From positions 62,001 to 126,000 of the forward strand of contig JAIOXZ010000004.1 in the NCBI GenBank assembly GCA_021741355.1: a DNA stretch of 64,000 nt, in the 5' to 3' direction. A program made the position numbers and the translations under genes. The notes under the pieces are model-generated. The model had not been told where the DNA came from. It did no database searches and saw only the letters and a program-made list of their open reading frames with translations. The first letter of the stretch is position 1, and each line of letters starts with the position of its first letter. Source of the DNA: Caulobacter sp. Lineage in GTDB: Bacteria; Pseudomonadota; Alphaproteobacteria; Caulobacterales; Caulobacteraceae. Shown in pieces: positions 34,734 through 43,843 of the stretch.

Positions 34734-37120
34734 GAAAGCCCGCCATGCCCTCCATCAACGAGATTCGCGCCACCATGGACTACGGACCGTCGCCGGAGAA
34801 CGCCAGCGAGGCGCGGGCTTGGCTCGATCGCCATCAGCGCCGCTTCGGCCTGTTCATCGACAACCAGTGGAGCGAGCCCGCCGCCCTATTCGTCTCGCGC
34901 AATCCGGCCGACAATGAGCCGCTCGCCGAACTGACACAGGCGAGCGCGGCCGACGTCGACCGTGCGGTGGCCGCGGCGCGGCGCGCTCAACCGGGCTGGG
35001 CGGCGCTCGGCGGGCATGGTCGCGCGCGCGCGCTGTATGCGTTGGCGCGGCTGATCCAGAAGCACGCTCGGCTGTTCGCGGTGCTTGAGACACTGGATAA
35101 CGGCAAGCCGATCCGCGAGACGCGCGACATCGATATCCCGCTCGCCGCGCGGCATTTCTATCACCACGCCGGCTGGGCTCAGCTGCTGTCCGCCGAGTTC
35201 GCCGATCATCGCGCGGTGGGCGTGGTCGGGCAGATCGTACCCTGGAACTTCCCCTTGCTGATGCTGTCGTGGAAGATCGCGCCGGCGCTGGCCTGCGGCA
35301 ACACGGTGGTGTTCAAGCCGGCTGAATTCACCTCGCTGAGCGCGCTGCTGTTCGCCGAACTGTGCCAGCAGGCGGAACTGCCGGCCGGCGTGGTCAACAT
35401 CGTCACGGGCGACGGCGAGGTCGGCGAGGCTATCGTCGCCCATCCCGACATCGACAAGCTGGCTTTCACCGGCTCCACCGAGGTCGGCCGGCTGATCCGC
35501 CGCGTCACCGCCGGCAGCGGCAAGAAGCTGTCGCTGGAGCTGGGCGGCAAGTCGCCGTTCATCGTGTTCGAGGACGCCGACCTGGACGCCGCCGTCGAAG
35601 GGCTGGTCGACAGCATCTGGTTCAACCAGGGGCAGGTCTGTTGCGCCGGTTCACGGCTACTGGTGCAGGAGTCGGTGGAGGCGCGATTCCTGGCCAAGGT
35701 GCGCGCGCGCATGGCCAAGCTGATCGTGGGCTCACCGCTGGACAAATCCACCGACATTGGCGCTTTGGTCGATCCGATTCAGCGGCAGCGTATCGCCAGC
35801 CTGGTGCAAACCGCTCGTGACGAAGGCTGCACGGTGTGGCAGCCGTCGGGCGCGCTGCCTGAACAGGGCTGCTTCTATCCCCCCACCCTGATCACCGACG
35901 CATCGACCTCGGCCACCGTGGCGCGGACCGAGATCTTCGGGCCGGTCCTGGTGGCGATGAGTTTCCGCACGCCCGTGGAGGCGGTGCAACTGGCCAACAA
36001 CACCGTCTATGGCCTGGCCTCCTGTGTGTGGACCGAGTCCATCAGCATGGCGCTGGACATCGCGCCCCAGATCAAGGCCGGGGTGGTGTGGATCAACACC
36101 GCTAACCAGTTTGACGCCTCCTGCGGTTTCGGCGGCTATCGCGAATCCGGTTTCGGGCGCGAGGGGGGCCGGGAAGGCCTGCTCGAATACCTGACGCCCC
36201 GCGCCGAAGACGCCCGCCCGCCCGCGCCCGTGGCGGTCGCCGCCGCCCCCCGTGTCCCGGATGCCCCCCCCGCCGCCGGTATCGACCGCACCGCCAAACA
36301 CTACATCGGCGGCAGGCAGACGCGCCCGGACGGCGGCTACAGCCGGCCCGTCCATGGCGTCGATGGCCGCCTGCTGGGCGAGGTGGCGGACGGAAACCGC
36401 AAGGACATTCGCGACGCCGTGGAAGCTGCGCACAAGCAGTCCGGCTGGGCTGGCGCCAGCGGCCACAACCGCGCTCAGGTGCTGTACTTCATCGCGGAGA
36501 ACCTGGCTGCCCGGCGCGCCGAGTTCGCCGCTCGGATCGCCGCGATGACCGGTTCGGCCGACGCCGAGCGCGAGGTCGACGTCAGCATCGAGCGATTGTT
36601 TACCTACGCCGCCTGGGCCGACAAATACGACGGCGCGGTGCATCAACCGCCGATGCACGGCATCACCGCCGCCCTCAACGAACCGATCGGCGTGATCGGC
36701 ATGGTCTGCCCCAATGAATCGCCGCTGCTCGGCCTGATCTCGTTGGCGGCGCCCGCCCTGGCGCTCGGCAATCGGGTGATCGCCGTGCCGTCGTGCGTCC
36801 ACCCCCTGTCGGCCACCGACTTCTATCAGGTGCTCGATACGTCCGACCTTCCCGGTGGCGCGTTCAACATCGTCACCGGAGACGCCGATGAACTGGCGCG
36901 GGTGATGGCCGGGCACGCCGATATCGATGCGGTGTGGCGCCACGACGGCTCCGCCGCGGGCTGCGCCGAGGTCGAACGGTTATCGGCGGACACCCTGAAA
37001 CGCACCTGGGTGAGCGGCGGGCGAGGTCGGGACTGGTTCGATGAGGAACAGTCGGCGGGACGCGCCTTCCTGGCTCACGCCAGCCAGGTGAAGAACATCT
37101 GGATTCCCTACGGGGTCTGA
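34730..37120 (+). CDS. Two-domain aldehyde dehydrogenase
   Basis: This 796-residue protein holds two aldehyde-dehydrogenase modules. The first (about residues 30-480) is complete: GQIVPWNFPLLM, FTGSTEVG, the general base in LELGGKSPF and the nucleophile in GQVCCAGSR. The second (about 520-796) keeps an NAD-domain fold (IGVIGMVCPNESPLLG, GGAFNIVTGDADE) but ends before a catalytic Cys region, so it is probably non-catalytic and structural. Placement after deoC suggests it oxidises acetaldehyde from deoxyribose breakdown to acetate. A proline/alanine-rich linker (about residues 485-520) joins the halves. The start is GTG 34730 or ATG 34745. Confidence 0.87.
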   Translation: MRKPAMPSINEIRATMDYGPSPENASEARAWLDRHQRRFGLFIDNQWSEPAALFVSRNPADNEPLAELTQASAADVDRAVAAARRAQPGWAALGGHGRARALYALARLIQKHARLFAVLETLDNGKPIRETRDIDIPLAARHFYHHAGWAQLLSAEFADHRAVGVVGQIVPWNFPLLMLSWKIAPALACGNTVVFKPAEFTSLSALLFAELCQQAELPAGVVNIVTGDGEVGEAIVAHPDIDKLAFTGSTEVGRLIRRVTAGSGKKLSLELGGKSPFIVFEDADLDAAVEGLVDSIWFNQGQVCCAGSRLLVQESVEARFLAKVRARMAKLIVGSPLDKSTDIGALVDPIQRQRIASLVQTARDEGCTVWQPSGALPEQGCFYPPTLITDASTSATVARTEIFGPVLVAMSFRTPVEAVQLANNTVYGLASCVWTESISMALDIAPQIKAGVVWINTANQFDASCGFGGYRESGFGREGGREGLLEYLTPRAEDARPPAPVAVAAAPRVPDAPPAAGIDRTAKHYIGGRQTRPDGGYSRPVHGVDGRLLGEVADGNRKDIRDAVEAAHKQSGWAGASGHNRAQVLYFIAENLAARRAEFAARIAAMTGSADAEREVDVSIERLFTYAAWADKYDGAVHQPPMHGITAALNEPIGVIGMVCPNESPLLGLISLAAPALALGNRVIAVPSCVHPLSATDFYQVLDTSDLPGGAFNIVTGDADELARVMAGHADIDAVWRHDGSAAGCAEVERLSADTLKRTWVSGGRGRDWFDEEQSAGRAFLAHASQVKNIWIPYGV

Positions 37121-38473
37121 ATGGGGCAGCTGCCGCTACCGCAGGAAATCATCCGCAGGAAACGCGACGGTGCGGTGCTGAGCCGCGCGGAAATCGACTT
37201 TTTCGTGCGCGGCATCGCCGACGGCGGCATTGGCGACGGCCAGATCGCGGCGCTGGCGATGGCGGTGTACTTCAATGACATGAACATCGACGAGCGCATC
37301 GCCCTCACCCAGGCGATGCGCGACTCCGGGCAGGTGCTGGACTGGCGCTCGCTGGATCTGCCCGGCCCGGTGCTCGACAAGCATTCCACCGGGGGCGTCG
37401 GCGATCTGGTGTCGCTGCTCGTGGGACCCATGGTGGCGGCCTGCGGAGGCTTCGTGCCAATGATTTCCGGGCGGGGCCTCGGCCACACGGGCGGCACCGT
37501 GGACAAGCTCGAAGCGATCCCCGGATACCAGGTCGCGCCCGATCTGGCCTTGTTGCGCCGCGTCGTGCGCGACGTCGGCGTGGCCATCATCGGCCAGACC
37601 GCGCAACTGGCGCCGGCCGACAAGCGCCTGTACGGCGTTCGCGATGTCACCGCCACGGTCGAGTCGGTCGCCCTGATCACCGGCTCGATCCTGTCGAAGA
37701 AACTCGCGGCCGGGCTCGATATGCTGGTCATGGACGTCAAGACCGGCTCCGGCGCGGTCATGCCGACCTGGGACCAATCGATGGCGCTGGCCCAGAGCAT
37801 CGTCGCCGTCGGCAACGGCGCCGGCATGAAGACCGTGGCCCTGCTGACCGATATGAACGAGCCGCTGGCGCCCTGCGCCGGCAACGCCATCGAGATCCGC
37901 TGCGCCATCGACTTTCTCACCGGCGCGGCGCGTCCACCGCGCCTGCACGAGGTAACCCTGGCCTTGGGTGAGCAGATGCTGTTGCTCGGCGGCTTGGCCA
38001 GCGACGCTGCCCAGGCGCGCGGCAAGCTGCTGGACGGGCTGGAGTCGGGGCGCGCCGCCGAACGCTTCGCCCGCATGGTTGCGGCGTTGGGCGGGCCCGT
38101 TGATCTGATGGAACAGCCCGGGCGTCATCTGGCCAGTGTCGACACGGTGCTGGCGGCCCCTGCGCAGCGCTCCGGATTTGTGCAGGCCTGCGACTGCCGC
38201 GCCCTGGGTCTGGCGGTGGTCGGTCTCGGCGGTGGTCGCCGCGATCCGGCCGCGCGCATCGATGGCGCGGTGGGACTGAGCGGGTTCGTGCGGATCGGCG
38301 ACTTCGTCATGGCCGGACAGGCGTTGGCGCTCGTGCATGCGCGGGACGCCGACGCCGCCCAGCGGGCCAGCGAAGCGGTTCAGGCCGCCTTCGTGATCGG
38401 AGATGACGCGCCGGCCCCGCGCGCGCTGATCCATGGCTGTGTGCCCCCACCAGCCGATCCTCCGCGGGCATAG
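37121..38473 (+). CDS. deoA: Thymidine phosphorylase
   Basis: This 450-residue protein is a DeoA/PdpA-type pyrimidine phosphorylase: [11 protein letters not shown] (phosphate loop), [17 protein letters not shown] (family signature) and [12 protein letters not shown]. It converts thymidine or deoxyuridine to the base and deoxyribose 1-phosphate for DeoB. The ATG directly follows the stop of the aldehyde dehydrogenase gene with no gap. Together with cdd downstream, deoxycytidine can enter the route by deamination. Confidence 0.95.
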   Translation: MGQLPLPQEIIRRKRDGAVLSRAEIDFFVRGIADGGIGDGQIAALAMAVYFNDMNIDERIALTQAMRDSGQVLDWRSLDLPGPVLDKHSTGGVGDLVSLLVGPMVAACGGFVPMISGRGLGHTGGTVDKLEAIPGYQVAPDLALLRRVVRDVGVAIIGQTAQLAPADKRLYGVRDVTATVESVALITGSILSKKLAAGLDMLVMDVKTGSGAVMPTWDQSMALAQSIVAVGNGAGMKTVALLTDMNEPLAPCAGNAIEIRCAIDFLTGAARPPRLHEVTLALGEQMLLLGGLASDAAQARGKLLDGLESGRAAERFARMVAALGGPVDLMEQPGRHLASVDTVLAAPAQRSGFVQACDCRALGLAVVGLGGGRRDPAARIDGAVGLSGFVRIGDFVMAGQALALVHARDADAAQRASEAVQAAFVIGDDAPAPRALIHGCVPPPADPPRA

Positions 38474-38482
38474 GGACAACCG

Positions 38483-38911
38483 ATGGACCATGCGAAGTTG
38501 ATCCAGGAAGCCCTCATCGCGCGCCGCGCCGCCTACGCGCCCTATTCGCATTTCCAGGTCGGCGCCGCCGTGCTCTGCAGCGATGGCCGAGTGTTCCACG
38601 GCTGCAATATCGAGAATTCATCCTACGGCCTGTGCAATTGCGCCGAACGCACCGCGCTGTTCAGCGCCATCGCCGCGGGCTGCGCGCCAGGCGATTTCAG
38701 CGCGCTGGCGGTGGTTGGCCAGTCCGAGGGCCCGATTTCACCCTGCGGCGCCTGTCGCCAGGTGATGCTGGAGCTGGGAGGCGCAAGCATGTTGGTGATA
38801 CGGGCCAATTTGACCGGGAGTTCTTGCGTCAGCAGCGCGAGTGATCTGCTTCCGGATGCGTTTCACGGCGGTCAGCGGCCCAACGACGATGACGCTGCTG
38901 TACGACAGTGA
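38483..38911 (+). CDS. cdd: Cytidine deaminase
   Basis: This 142-residue small tetrameric-type deaminase has the zinc ligands in CNCAERTAL and PCGACRQ, the catalytic Glu in CAE, and NIENSSYG for substrate binding. It turns (deoxy)cytidine into (deoxy)uridine for the phosphorylase encoded 9 nt upstream. The last 15 residues (GGQRPNDDDAAVRQ) look unlike the family and may reflect divergence near the operon end. No nucleoside transporter or DeoR-type regulator is present in the operon. Confidence 0.93.
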   Translation: MDHAKLIQEALIARRAAYAPYSHFQVGAAVLCSDGRVFHGCNIENSSYGLCNCAERTALFSAIAAGCAPGDFSALAVVGQSEGPISPCGACRQVMLELGGASMLVIRANLTGSSCVSSASDLLPDAFHGGQRPNDDDAAVRQ

Positions 38912-38954
38912 CCGGCTGTCGGCGGAATACGGCGCCGCCGGGAGATGTGTCGGT

Positions 38955-40106
38955 TCACACGCGTCTCCCCTCCCGAACGGCCTTGAATATCCGCAAGAAA
39001 TTGCCGCCTACGAACTTCACGACGTTGTCCTCGCCATATCCGCGGCGCAGCAATTCCGACACCAGGAGCGGCATCTGCCGATAGCTGGTGAACACCGGCT
39101 TGTAGTTGGCGTCCATGTCGGTGCCCATCGCGACATGGTCGGGCCCAAGCGCCCCGCCGAGGTCGAATATGCGATCCACATAATCGTTCATGGTGGTCGT
39201 GCCGATTCCGGCGGGCCAGGCGCCGATCACGCCGCCGCGCTCGGCGATCGCGCGCGCCAGTCTCTCGCTCAGAAAGCGGGGGCTCGTCGCGCCGTGACCT
39301 TGCAGGTGCGTGTGCGAGCACATCATCGGACGCTCGCTGATGCCCAGCGCCATTGAAACGACGGGCTCGGCGGCGTGCGCGAGATCCACCACCATGCCAA
39401 GGCGGTCCATCTCGCGGATAACCTCGGCGCCAAAGGGCGTCAGCCCCCGGCGCACCGCCGGCGCGGTTTGAATGTCTCCCACTTCGTTTGGGCGATAGTG
39501 GACCAGCGTTATGGAGCGAACGCCGTCTTCGAACGCGCGGGCGACATTGGCGATATCGCCGCCCAGAAAGTCTGCGCCTTCAACCGTGATGAGCACGGCC
39601 ACGCCACCCCGGCCCTTGATCCGCGCGAAGTCCGACGGCTCGGCGACGATCGTGGCCCCGTGTTCAGCCACCGTGGCGCGCAGGTTCGCGAGCTGTCGTT
39701 CGTAGCTCGCGCGGGCTTCCCCGGGGGCGAACGCCCGCGTTGAAGCGAGGCCTTCCCCTTGGAGGTCGAGCGTCTGGAAGTCCGCCACCAGCGAAAAACT
39801 GCCGCCGCACACCAGCCCCGCGCGCATGTCATCGAAGGCGGCGTCCTCTGACGTGCCACGGATGGAGAACGCCATGAGCGCCGGGCTCAAGCCGGTCGCC
39901 CCGCGGATGAACGTACGGCCCGGATGGGCGTGGACGTTGATGGCCGGATTTCGGCGCAAGAGCGCGCGGGCCCGCTCGACGAAGCGTTCGTCTGGTTCGA
40001 AACCCAAAGGTGCTACGTCCGGGCGCAAAACGCGCATGCCCGCGAACACGGCGCCCGCGGCAGCCAGCGCCCCAACGCCGCCCACCAAGAAATATCTGCG
40101 TCTCAT
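38955..40106 (-). CDS. Membrane dipeptidase (M19), TAT-type leader
   Basis: This 383-residue amidohydrolase-fold dipeptidase starts at 40106 behind AAGGTGG. Its leader RRRYFLVGGVGALAAAG looks like a twin-arginine signal or anchor. Metal-site features include INVHAHPG, VEGADFLGG, VVDLAHAA and MCSHTHLQG. The first pair reads HAH rather than the HxD common in renal dipeptidase, a variant seen in some bacterial members. It would hydrolyse dipeptides, often with D-amino acids, in the periplasm. It converges on the deo operon and is separate from it. Confidence 0.85.
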   Translation of the reverse strand: MRRRYFLVGGVGALAAAGAVFAGMRVLRPDVAPLGFEPDERFVERARALLRRNPAINVHAHPGRTFIRGATGLSPALMAFSIRGTSEDAAFDDMRAGLVCGGSFSLVADFQTLDLQGEGLASTRAFAPGEARASYERQLANLRATVAEHGATIVAEPSDFARIKGRGGVAVLITVEGADFLGGDIANVARAFEDGVRSITLVHYRPNEVGDIQTAPAVRRGLTPFGAEVIREMDRLGMVVDLAHAAEPVVSMALGISERPMMCSHTHLQGHGATSPRFLSERLARAIAERGGVIGAWPAGIGTTTMNDYVDRIFDLGGALGPDHVAMGTDMDANYKPVFTSYRQMPLLVSELLRRGYGEDNVVKFVGGNFLRIFKAVREGRRV

Positions 40107-40244
40107 ACCCGCCACCTTGCTTTGGGGCGATCCCCGCCCGGCGTTGCCCAAGGGCAATCGGGTGAACGCCTAAAGGAATGGGGGGCACTCACTCACTATC
40201 GATAATCGACTTGCCGTTTGGACTACACCCTCTAACTGGGACGA

Positions 40245-40502
40245 TGGCGAAACGGGGGACACACGCCGACGGTTCGCAGCTATCTTAGCCCGGTCACCAA
40301 GGCGCGGATCGGCGAGGCGGTCGGCGAGGAGGCCGCCGAACGGATCGCAGGCTAGAAGACGACGGAGATAGCGCGGGCAGCCGAACACCTTCTCAACCAG
40401 ACCGGCTGGCTGCCGCCAGTGTTGCGGACCGGGACCGAAGCGGCGTCGGCGGTCGGCGACCACCCGGCGACCACCCGGCGACCACCCGGCGGACCCCGAT
40501 GA
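40245..40502 (+). pseudogene. Decayed C-terminal fragment of a plasmid/ICE-type ParB
   Basis: In frame from about 40275 the translation reads RSYLSPVTKARIGEAV, then GEEAAERIAG, a TAG stop at 40353, then KTTEIARAAEHLLNQTGWLPPVLRTG. This is the characteristic C-terminal end of the long ParB/RepB-like proteins of alphaproteobacterial plasmids and integrative elements, interrupted by a stop where Leu is expected and missing the whole N-terminal nuclease/HTH part. The fragment ends in an 11-bp tandem repeat. It marks an older mobile-element relic separate from the intact parA at 57.5 kb. Confidence 0.65.
40458..40490 (+). repeat. Three tandem copies of an 11-bp unit
   Basis: GACCACCCGGC is repeated three times without spacers inside the end of the ParB relic. 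Because 11 is not a multiple of 3, each copy shifts the frame, in keeping with slippage in a gene no longer under selection. Confidence 0.8.
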
Positions 40503-40564
40503 CGGACGCGGGGAGCCGGTGGCGGACAGGTCCGCCGTCATCGCCGCTGAGTAGGCTTGGGGGT

Positions 40565-40588
40565 GGGCCCGCTGCGGCGGGCCCGTTT
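40565..40588 (+). terminator. Rho-independent terminator-like hairpin
   Basis: The arms GGGCCCGC and GCGGGCCC (8 bp) flank a TGCG loop and are followed by GTTT. It lies just after the ParB relic and 69 nt beyond the end of the minus-strand ArsR-rhodanese gene, so it may act from either side. The T-tract is short. Confidence 0.55.
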
Positions 40589-40656
40589 CCCGCTCGAGAT
40601 TTTCGGCCGCGCGCTTTGGGCGCGCGGCCAATAACTCGTTCCGACTCCGTGTCAGG

Positions 40657-41349
40657 TCAGATGGCCGGCGGGCCGGCGACCTGCCGCCCCGCCCGTCGCC
40701 ATTCCGGCAATCCACCGTCGAGCCGTTTCGCGTCGCGCCCCGTCTGGCGCAGCAGCGCCACGGCTTCGAACGCCAGGACGCACCAGGGACCTCGGCAATA
40801 GGCCACCACCTCCGCGCCGGACGGAATCTCGGCTAGGCGGGCCTTGAGGTCGGCCAACGGGATGTTCAGCGCCCCGGGGACGTGACCGTCGGCGAACTCG
40901 TCGGGCGGGCGCACGTCGAGCAAGGTCACCAGCCCATCGCGCAGGCGCTGCTCCAGGACCTGGAACGCCACGGCATCGAGAGCGTCGCGCTCGTTGAAAT
41001 AGTCTCGGACGACAGCCTTGACCGAGTCCGCGTGGCGCTCGCCCACCGTCCGAAGGGCGGCGACCAGATCCAGGACATCGTCGCCGGATAGCCGGTAGAC
41101 GACCTGCTTGCCTCGGCGTTCACCGACCACCAGGCCGACCCGGCGCAGGGCCTGGAGATGCTGTGAGGCGTTGGCGACCGTCAGGCCAGACTTCGCCGCC
41201 AGGGTCTCGACCCCCTTCTCCCCCTGGGCCAGATGCTCCAACAGGTCGAGCCGGTGGGCGTTGCCCAGCCCCCGGGCGATCTCGGCGAAGGCGGCAAGCA
41301 GATCGAGTTTGGCGGACAGGTTGCAGCTCCATTCGGCCTTGACGAACAT
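40657..41349 (-). CDS. ArsR-family repressor fused to a rhodanese domain
   Basis: This 230-residue protein has an ArsR winged helix (about residues 10-100, recognition helix SGLTVANASQHLQAL) and a C-terminal rhodanese domain (about 125-225). The active loop CRGPWC follows VVAY, with the persulfide-forming Cys as its first residue. Such fusions are candidate sensors of reactive sulfur or of arsenite. The divergent neighbour is a persulfide-dioxygenase-like hydrolase, which favours sulfur. A 15-bp inverted repeat covers its own start codon, so the protein probably represses itself and the divergent genes. A TTGACA-like -35 on this strand is close enough for a leaderless transcript. Confidence 0.87.
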   Translation of the reverse strand: MFVKAEWSCNLSAKLDLLAAFAEIARGLGNAHRLDLLEHLAQGEKGVETLAAKSGLTVANASQHLQALRRVGLVVGERRGKQVVYRLSGDDVLDLVAALRTVGERHADSVKAVVRDYFNERDALDAVAFQVLEQRLRDGLVTLLDVRPPDEFADGHVPGALNIPLADLKARLAEIPSGAEVVAYCRGPWCVLAFEAVALLRQTGRDAKRLDGGLPEWRRAGRQVAGPPAI

Positions 41350-41374
41350 TCAAGAGAGTTCTTGAATGTTCGTC
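41341..41374. promoter_or_regulatory. 15-bp perfect inverted repeat, operator of the sulfur-response genes
   Basis: The arms GACGAACATTCAAGA and TCTTGAATGTTCGTC are exact reverse complements around a GAGT spacer. The left arm includes the ATG of the ArsR-rhodanese gene (41347-41349) and the site is 45 nt before the divergent hydrolase gene. The ATTC...GAAT core resembles operators of BigR/SqrR-class ArsR proteins, though with a wider spacer. Confidence 0.75.
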
Positions 41375-41418
41375 TCCGTGCTGTCAAGTGCGGTTCCCGA
41401 CCCCGCTTGGAGGACTCC

Positions 41419-42159
41419 ATGATCCTGCGCCAGTTTCTGCACACCGACCCGGTGGCCATCTCCTATCTGTTCGGCTGCGGCGGCCAGGCGACCGGCGCCG
41501 TGGTCGATCCGGTGGGCGACATCCAGCCCTATCTCGACGCCGCCGAGACTGCCGGCATGGCGATCACCTATGTCATCGACACCCACCTGCACGCCGACCA
41601 CCTGTCCGCCGGCCGCGCGTTGGCCGATGCCGTCGGCGCACCCTACGTCCTGTTCGCCGAAGCGCCGGCGGCGGGGCCGTTCAAGAGCGTGCGCGACGGC
41701 GACGTGCTGGAGCTCGGCAATGTCGCCGTCGAGGTGCTCCACACCCCCGGCCATACGCCCGAGCACATCTGTCTGCTGGTCACCGACCGGACCCGCGCCG
41801 GCGAGCCCTGGTTCGTGCTGACCGGCCACACCCTGATGGTCGGCGACCTGGGCCGCACCGAGCTGGCGACCTCGGCCGAGGATGGCGCCCGGACCCTGTT
41901 TCGCGGCATCGCGCGATTGAAGGCCCTGCCGGACCATGTGGAGATCCTGCCCGGCGCCTATTCCGGCTCCGTCTGCGGCCGAAAGCTCAGCGGCAAGCCG
42001 TCCTCGACCATCGGATTCGAGCGGCGGCACAACGAAGCCTTCCGCATCGATGACGAGGCCGCGTTCGTCCGCGCCATGCTGGCCGAGACACCCGAGCCTC
42101 CCGCCCATGCGGCCGAGCTGCGCGCCGTCAATGCCGGAACCTCGGCCGCCGCGGCGTGA
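41419..42159 (+). CDS. Metallo-beta-lactamase-fold hydrolase, persulfide-dioxygenase-like
   Basis: This 246-residue protein has the metal motif THLHADHLSAG (HxHxDH), then HTPGHTPEH, and a GDLGRTEL segment where ETHE1/Blh persulfide dioxygenases have GD-x-GRTD. A mononuclear iron centre oxidising glutathione persulfide to sulfite is therefore likely; glyoxalase II is the alternative. The ATG at 41419 follows TTGGAGG. It is divergent from the ArsR-rhodanese gene and overlaps the MFS gene by 4 nt (GTGA). Confidence 0.82.
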   Translation: MILRQFLHTDPVAISYLFGCGGQATGAVVDPVGDIQPYLDAAETAGMAITYVIDTHLHADHLSAGRALADAVGAPYVLFAEAPAAGPFKSVRDGDVLELGNVAVEVLHTPGHTPEHICLLVTDRTRAGEPWFVLTGHTLMVGDLGRTELATSAEDGARTLFRGIARLKALPDHVEILPGAYSGSVCGRKLSGKPSSTIGFERRHNEAFRIDDEAAFVRAMLAETPEPPAHAAELRAVNAGTSAAAA

Positions 42160-43394
42160 GCGATCCGCGACCCACCCCCGCCCTCCGGCTGGGACTGGCC
42201 GAGAACTGGCGGCAGTTCTCCCTGCTGATCCTGGTCAACGCCTTCGTTGGCGGCATGGTCGGGCTGGAGCGGACGGTCGTTCCGCTGATCGGGTCCGAGG
42301 AATTCCGCATCGCCTCGACCACCCTGGTGACCTCGTTCATCGTCAGCTTCGGCGTGGTCAAGGCCTTCACCAACCTGGTGTCGGGCCATTTCGCCGACGT
42401 CTACGGGCGAAAACGGCTGTTGGTCCTGGGGTGGTTGGTCGCCCTGCCGGTTCCGTTCATGATCGGCTGGGGCCCGGGCTGGGGATGGATCGTCGCGGCC
42501 AACGCGCTGCTTGGCGTCAGCCAAGGTCTGACCTGGTCGATGACCGTGATCATGAAGATCGACCTCGTCGGCCCCAAATCGCGGGGTCTGGCGGTGGGCC
42601 TCAACGAGTTCGCCGGCTATCTCGCCGTCGGCCTGACCGCGCTCGCCACCGGCTACATCGCCCAGCGTTATGGGTTGCGGCCGGAGGCCTTCTATCTAGG
42701 CATCGCCTTCGCCGTGCTGGGCCTGATCCTGTCCGTGGTCCTGATCCGCGACACCCGTGACCATGTGAACCTTGAGATCGCCGGCCATGCCACAGCCGCC
42801 GAACCGGTGCGCTTTTGGGAGGTGTTCCGGCGCACCTCCTGGGGCGACCGCAACCTGTTCGCCGCCTCGCAAGCGGGGCTGGTCAACAATCTCAACGACG
42901 GCATGAGTTGGGGCATCTTCCCGCTGTTCTACACAGCTTTCGGGCTGGGCGTGGAACGCATCGGGATTCTGAAGGCGGCCTATCCGATTGTCTGGAGCCT
43001 GCTGCAGACCGTCACAGGACCATTGAGCGACCGCTGGGGGCGAAAGGGCCTGATCGTCACGGGCATGTGGGTCCAGGCGGCGGGGCTGTTCATGACGGCG
43101 GCGACCCGGCAGTTCGGCTGGTGGCTGGCCGCCAGCGTCCTGCTCGGCCTTGGCACCGCTATGGTCTACCCGACGCTGATCGCCTCGGTATCCGACGCCT
43201 CGCACCCCAGCTGGCGCGCCCGCTCGCTGAGCGTCTACCGCTTCTGGCGCGACATGGGCTACGCCATCGGCGCCCTCGCGGCCGGCGTAATCGCCGACCT
43301 GTTCGGCGCGTCCTGGGCCATCGGGTCGATCGGTGTGCTGACCCTGGCGTCAGGCGCCGTCGTGGCCATCGTTATGCGCGAGACGGCGAAATGA
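42156..43394 (+). CDS. MFS transporter
   Basis: This 412-residue protein has 12 predicted transmembrane segments and the loop 2-3 motif GHFADVYGRKR characteristic of the major facilitator superfamily, repeated in degenerate form between helices 8 and 9 (GPLSDRWGRKG). Position in a reactive-sulfur operon suggests export or uptake of a sulfur anion or related compound, but nothing in the sequence fixes the substrate. Its GTG start is translationally coupled to the hydrolase gene. Confidence 0.85.
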   Translation: MSDPRPTPALRLGLAENWRQFSLLILVNAFVGGMVGLERTVVPLIGSEEFRIASTTLVTSFIVSFGVVKAFTNLVSGHFADVYGRKRLLVLGWLVALPVPFMIGWGPGWGWIVAANALLGVSQGLTWSMTVIMKIDLVGPKSRGLAVGLNEFAGYLAVGLTALATGYIAQRYGLRPEAFYLGIAFAVLGLILSVVLIRDTRDHVNLEIAGHATAAEPVRFWEVFRRTSWGDRNLFAASQAGLVNNLNDGMSWGIFPLFYTAFGLGVERIGILKAAYPIVWSLLQTVTGPLSDRWGRKGLIVTGMWVQAAGLFMTAATRQFGWWLAASVLLGLGTAMVYPTLIASVSDASHPSWRARSLSVYRFWRDMGYAIGALAAGVIADLFGASWAIGSIGVLTLASGAVVAIVMRETAK

Positions 43395-43452
43395 ACAGGG
43401 CCTGGCGCGGCGGCTCAGCGACCCGGAACAATCAAAAGCGGAGACCGCGCCC

Positions 43453-43806
43453 ATGACTGTCCTCTTCATCCTCAACGACCCTCCGTATGGAACCGAGCGC
43501 GCCTACAACGCGCTGCGGCTCGCCGCGTCGCTCCTCAAGGCCGACCCCGCGACCCGGATCACCGTCTTCCTGATGGGCGACGCGGTGATCGGCGCCAAGC
43601 GGGGCCAGAAGACGCCCGAGGGCTTCTACAGCATCGAGCGCATGCTGAACCGCGTGCGGGCGGGCGGGGGCGAGATCCTGCTGTGCGGCACGTGCATGGA
43701 CGCCCGCGGCTTCGCCGACGGCGAAGTGATGGACGGCGCGGCGCGGGGCACGATGGACGGCCTGGCCGCGGCGACGGCCACCGCCGACAAGGTCCTGGTC
43801 TTCTAG
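43453..43806 (+). CDS. DsrE-family sulfur-relay-like protein
   Basis: This 117-residue protein has the DsrE/TusD fold pattern (FILNDPPYGTERAYNALRLA at the start, LCGTCMDARG with two cysteines, C-terminal KVLVF). Such proteins carry persulfide sulfur on a conserved Cys. It is last in the ArsR-rhodanese-controlled gene group, 58 nt after the MFS gene. Its end marks the change to decayed, mobile-element-type sequence. Confidence 0.85.
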   Translation: MTVLFILNDPPYGTERAYNALRLAASLLKADPATRITVFLMGDAVIGAKRGQKTPEGFYSIERMLNRVRAGGGEILLCGTCMDARGFADGEVMDGAARGTMDGLAAATATADKVLVF

Positions 43807-43843
43807 GGGCGGCAATCTGCCCAGGATCGACCGGCAGGCCGAA

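Noticed and set aside
40458..40490. Tandem repeat considered as a CRISPR or iteron array
   Set aside because: Units are 11 bp with no spacers and lie inside a decayed coding sequence.
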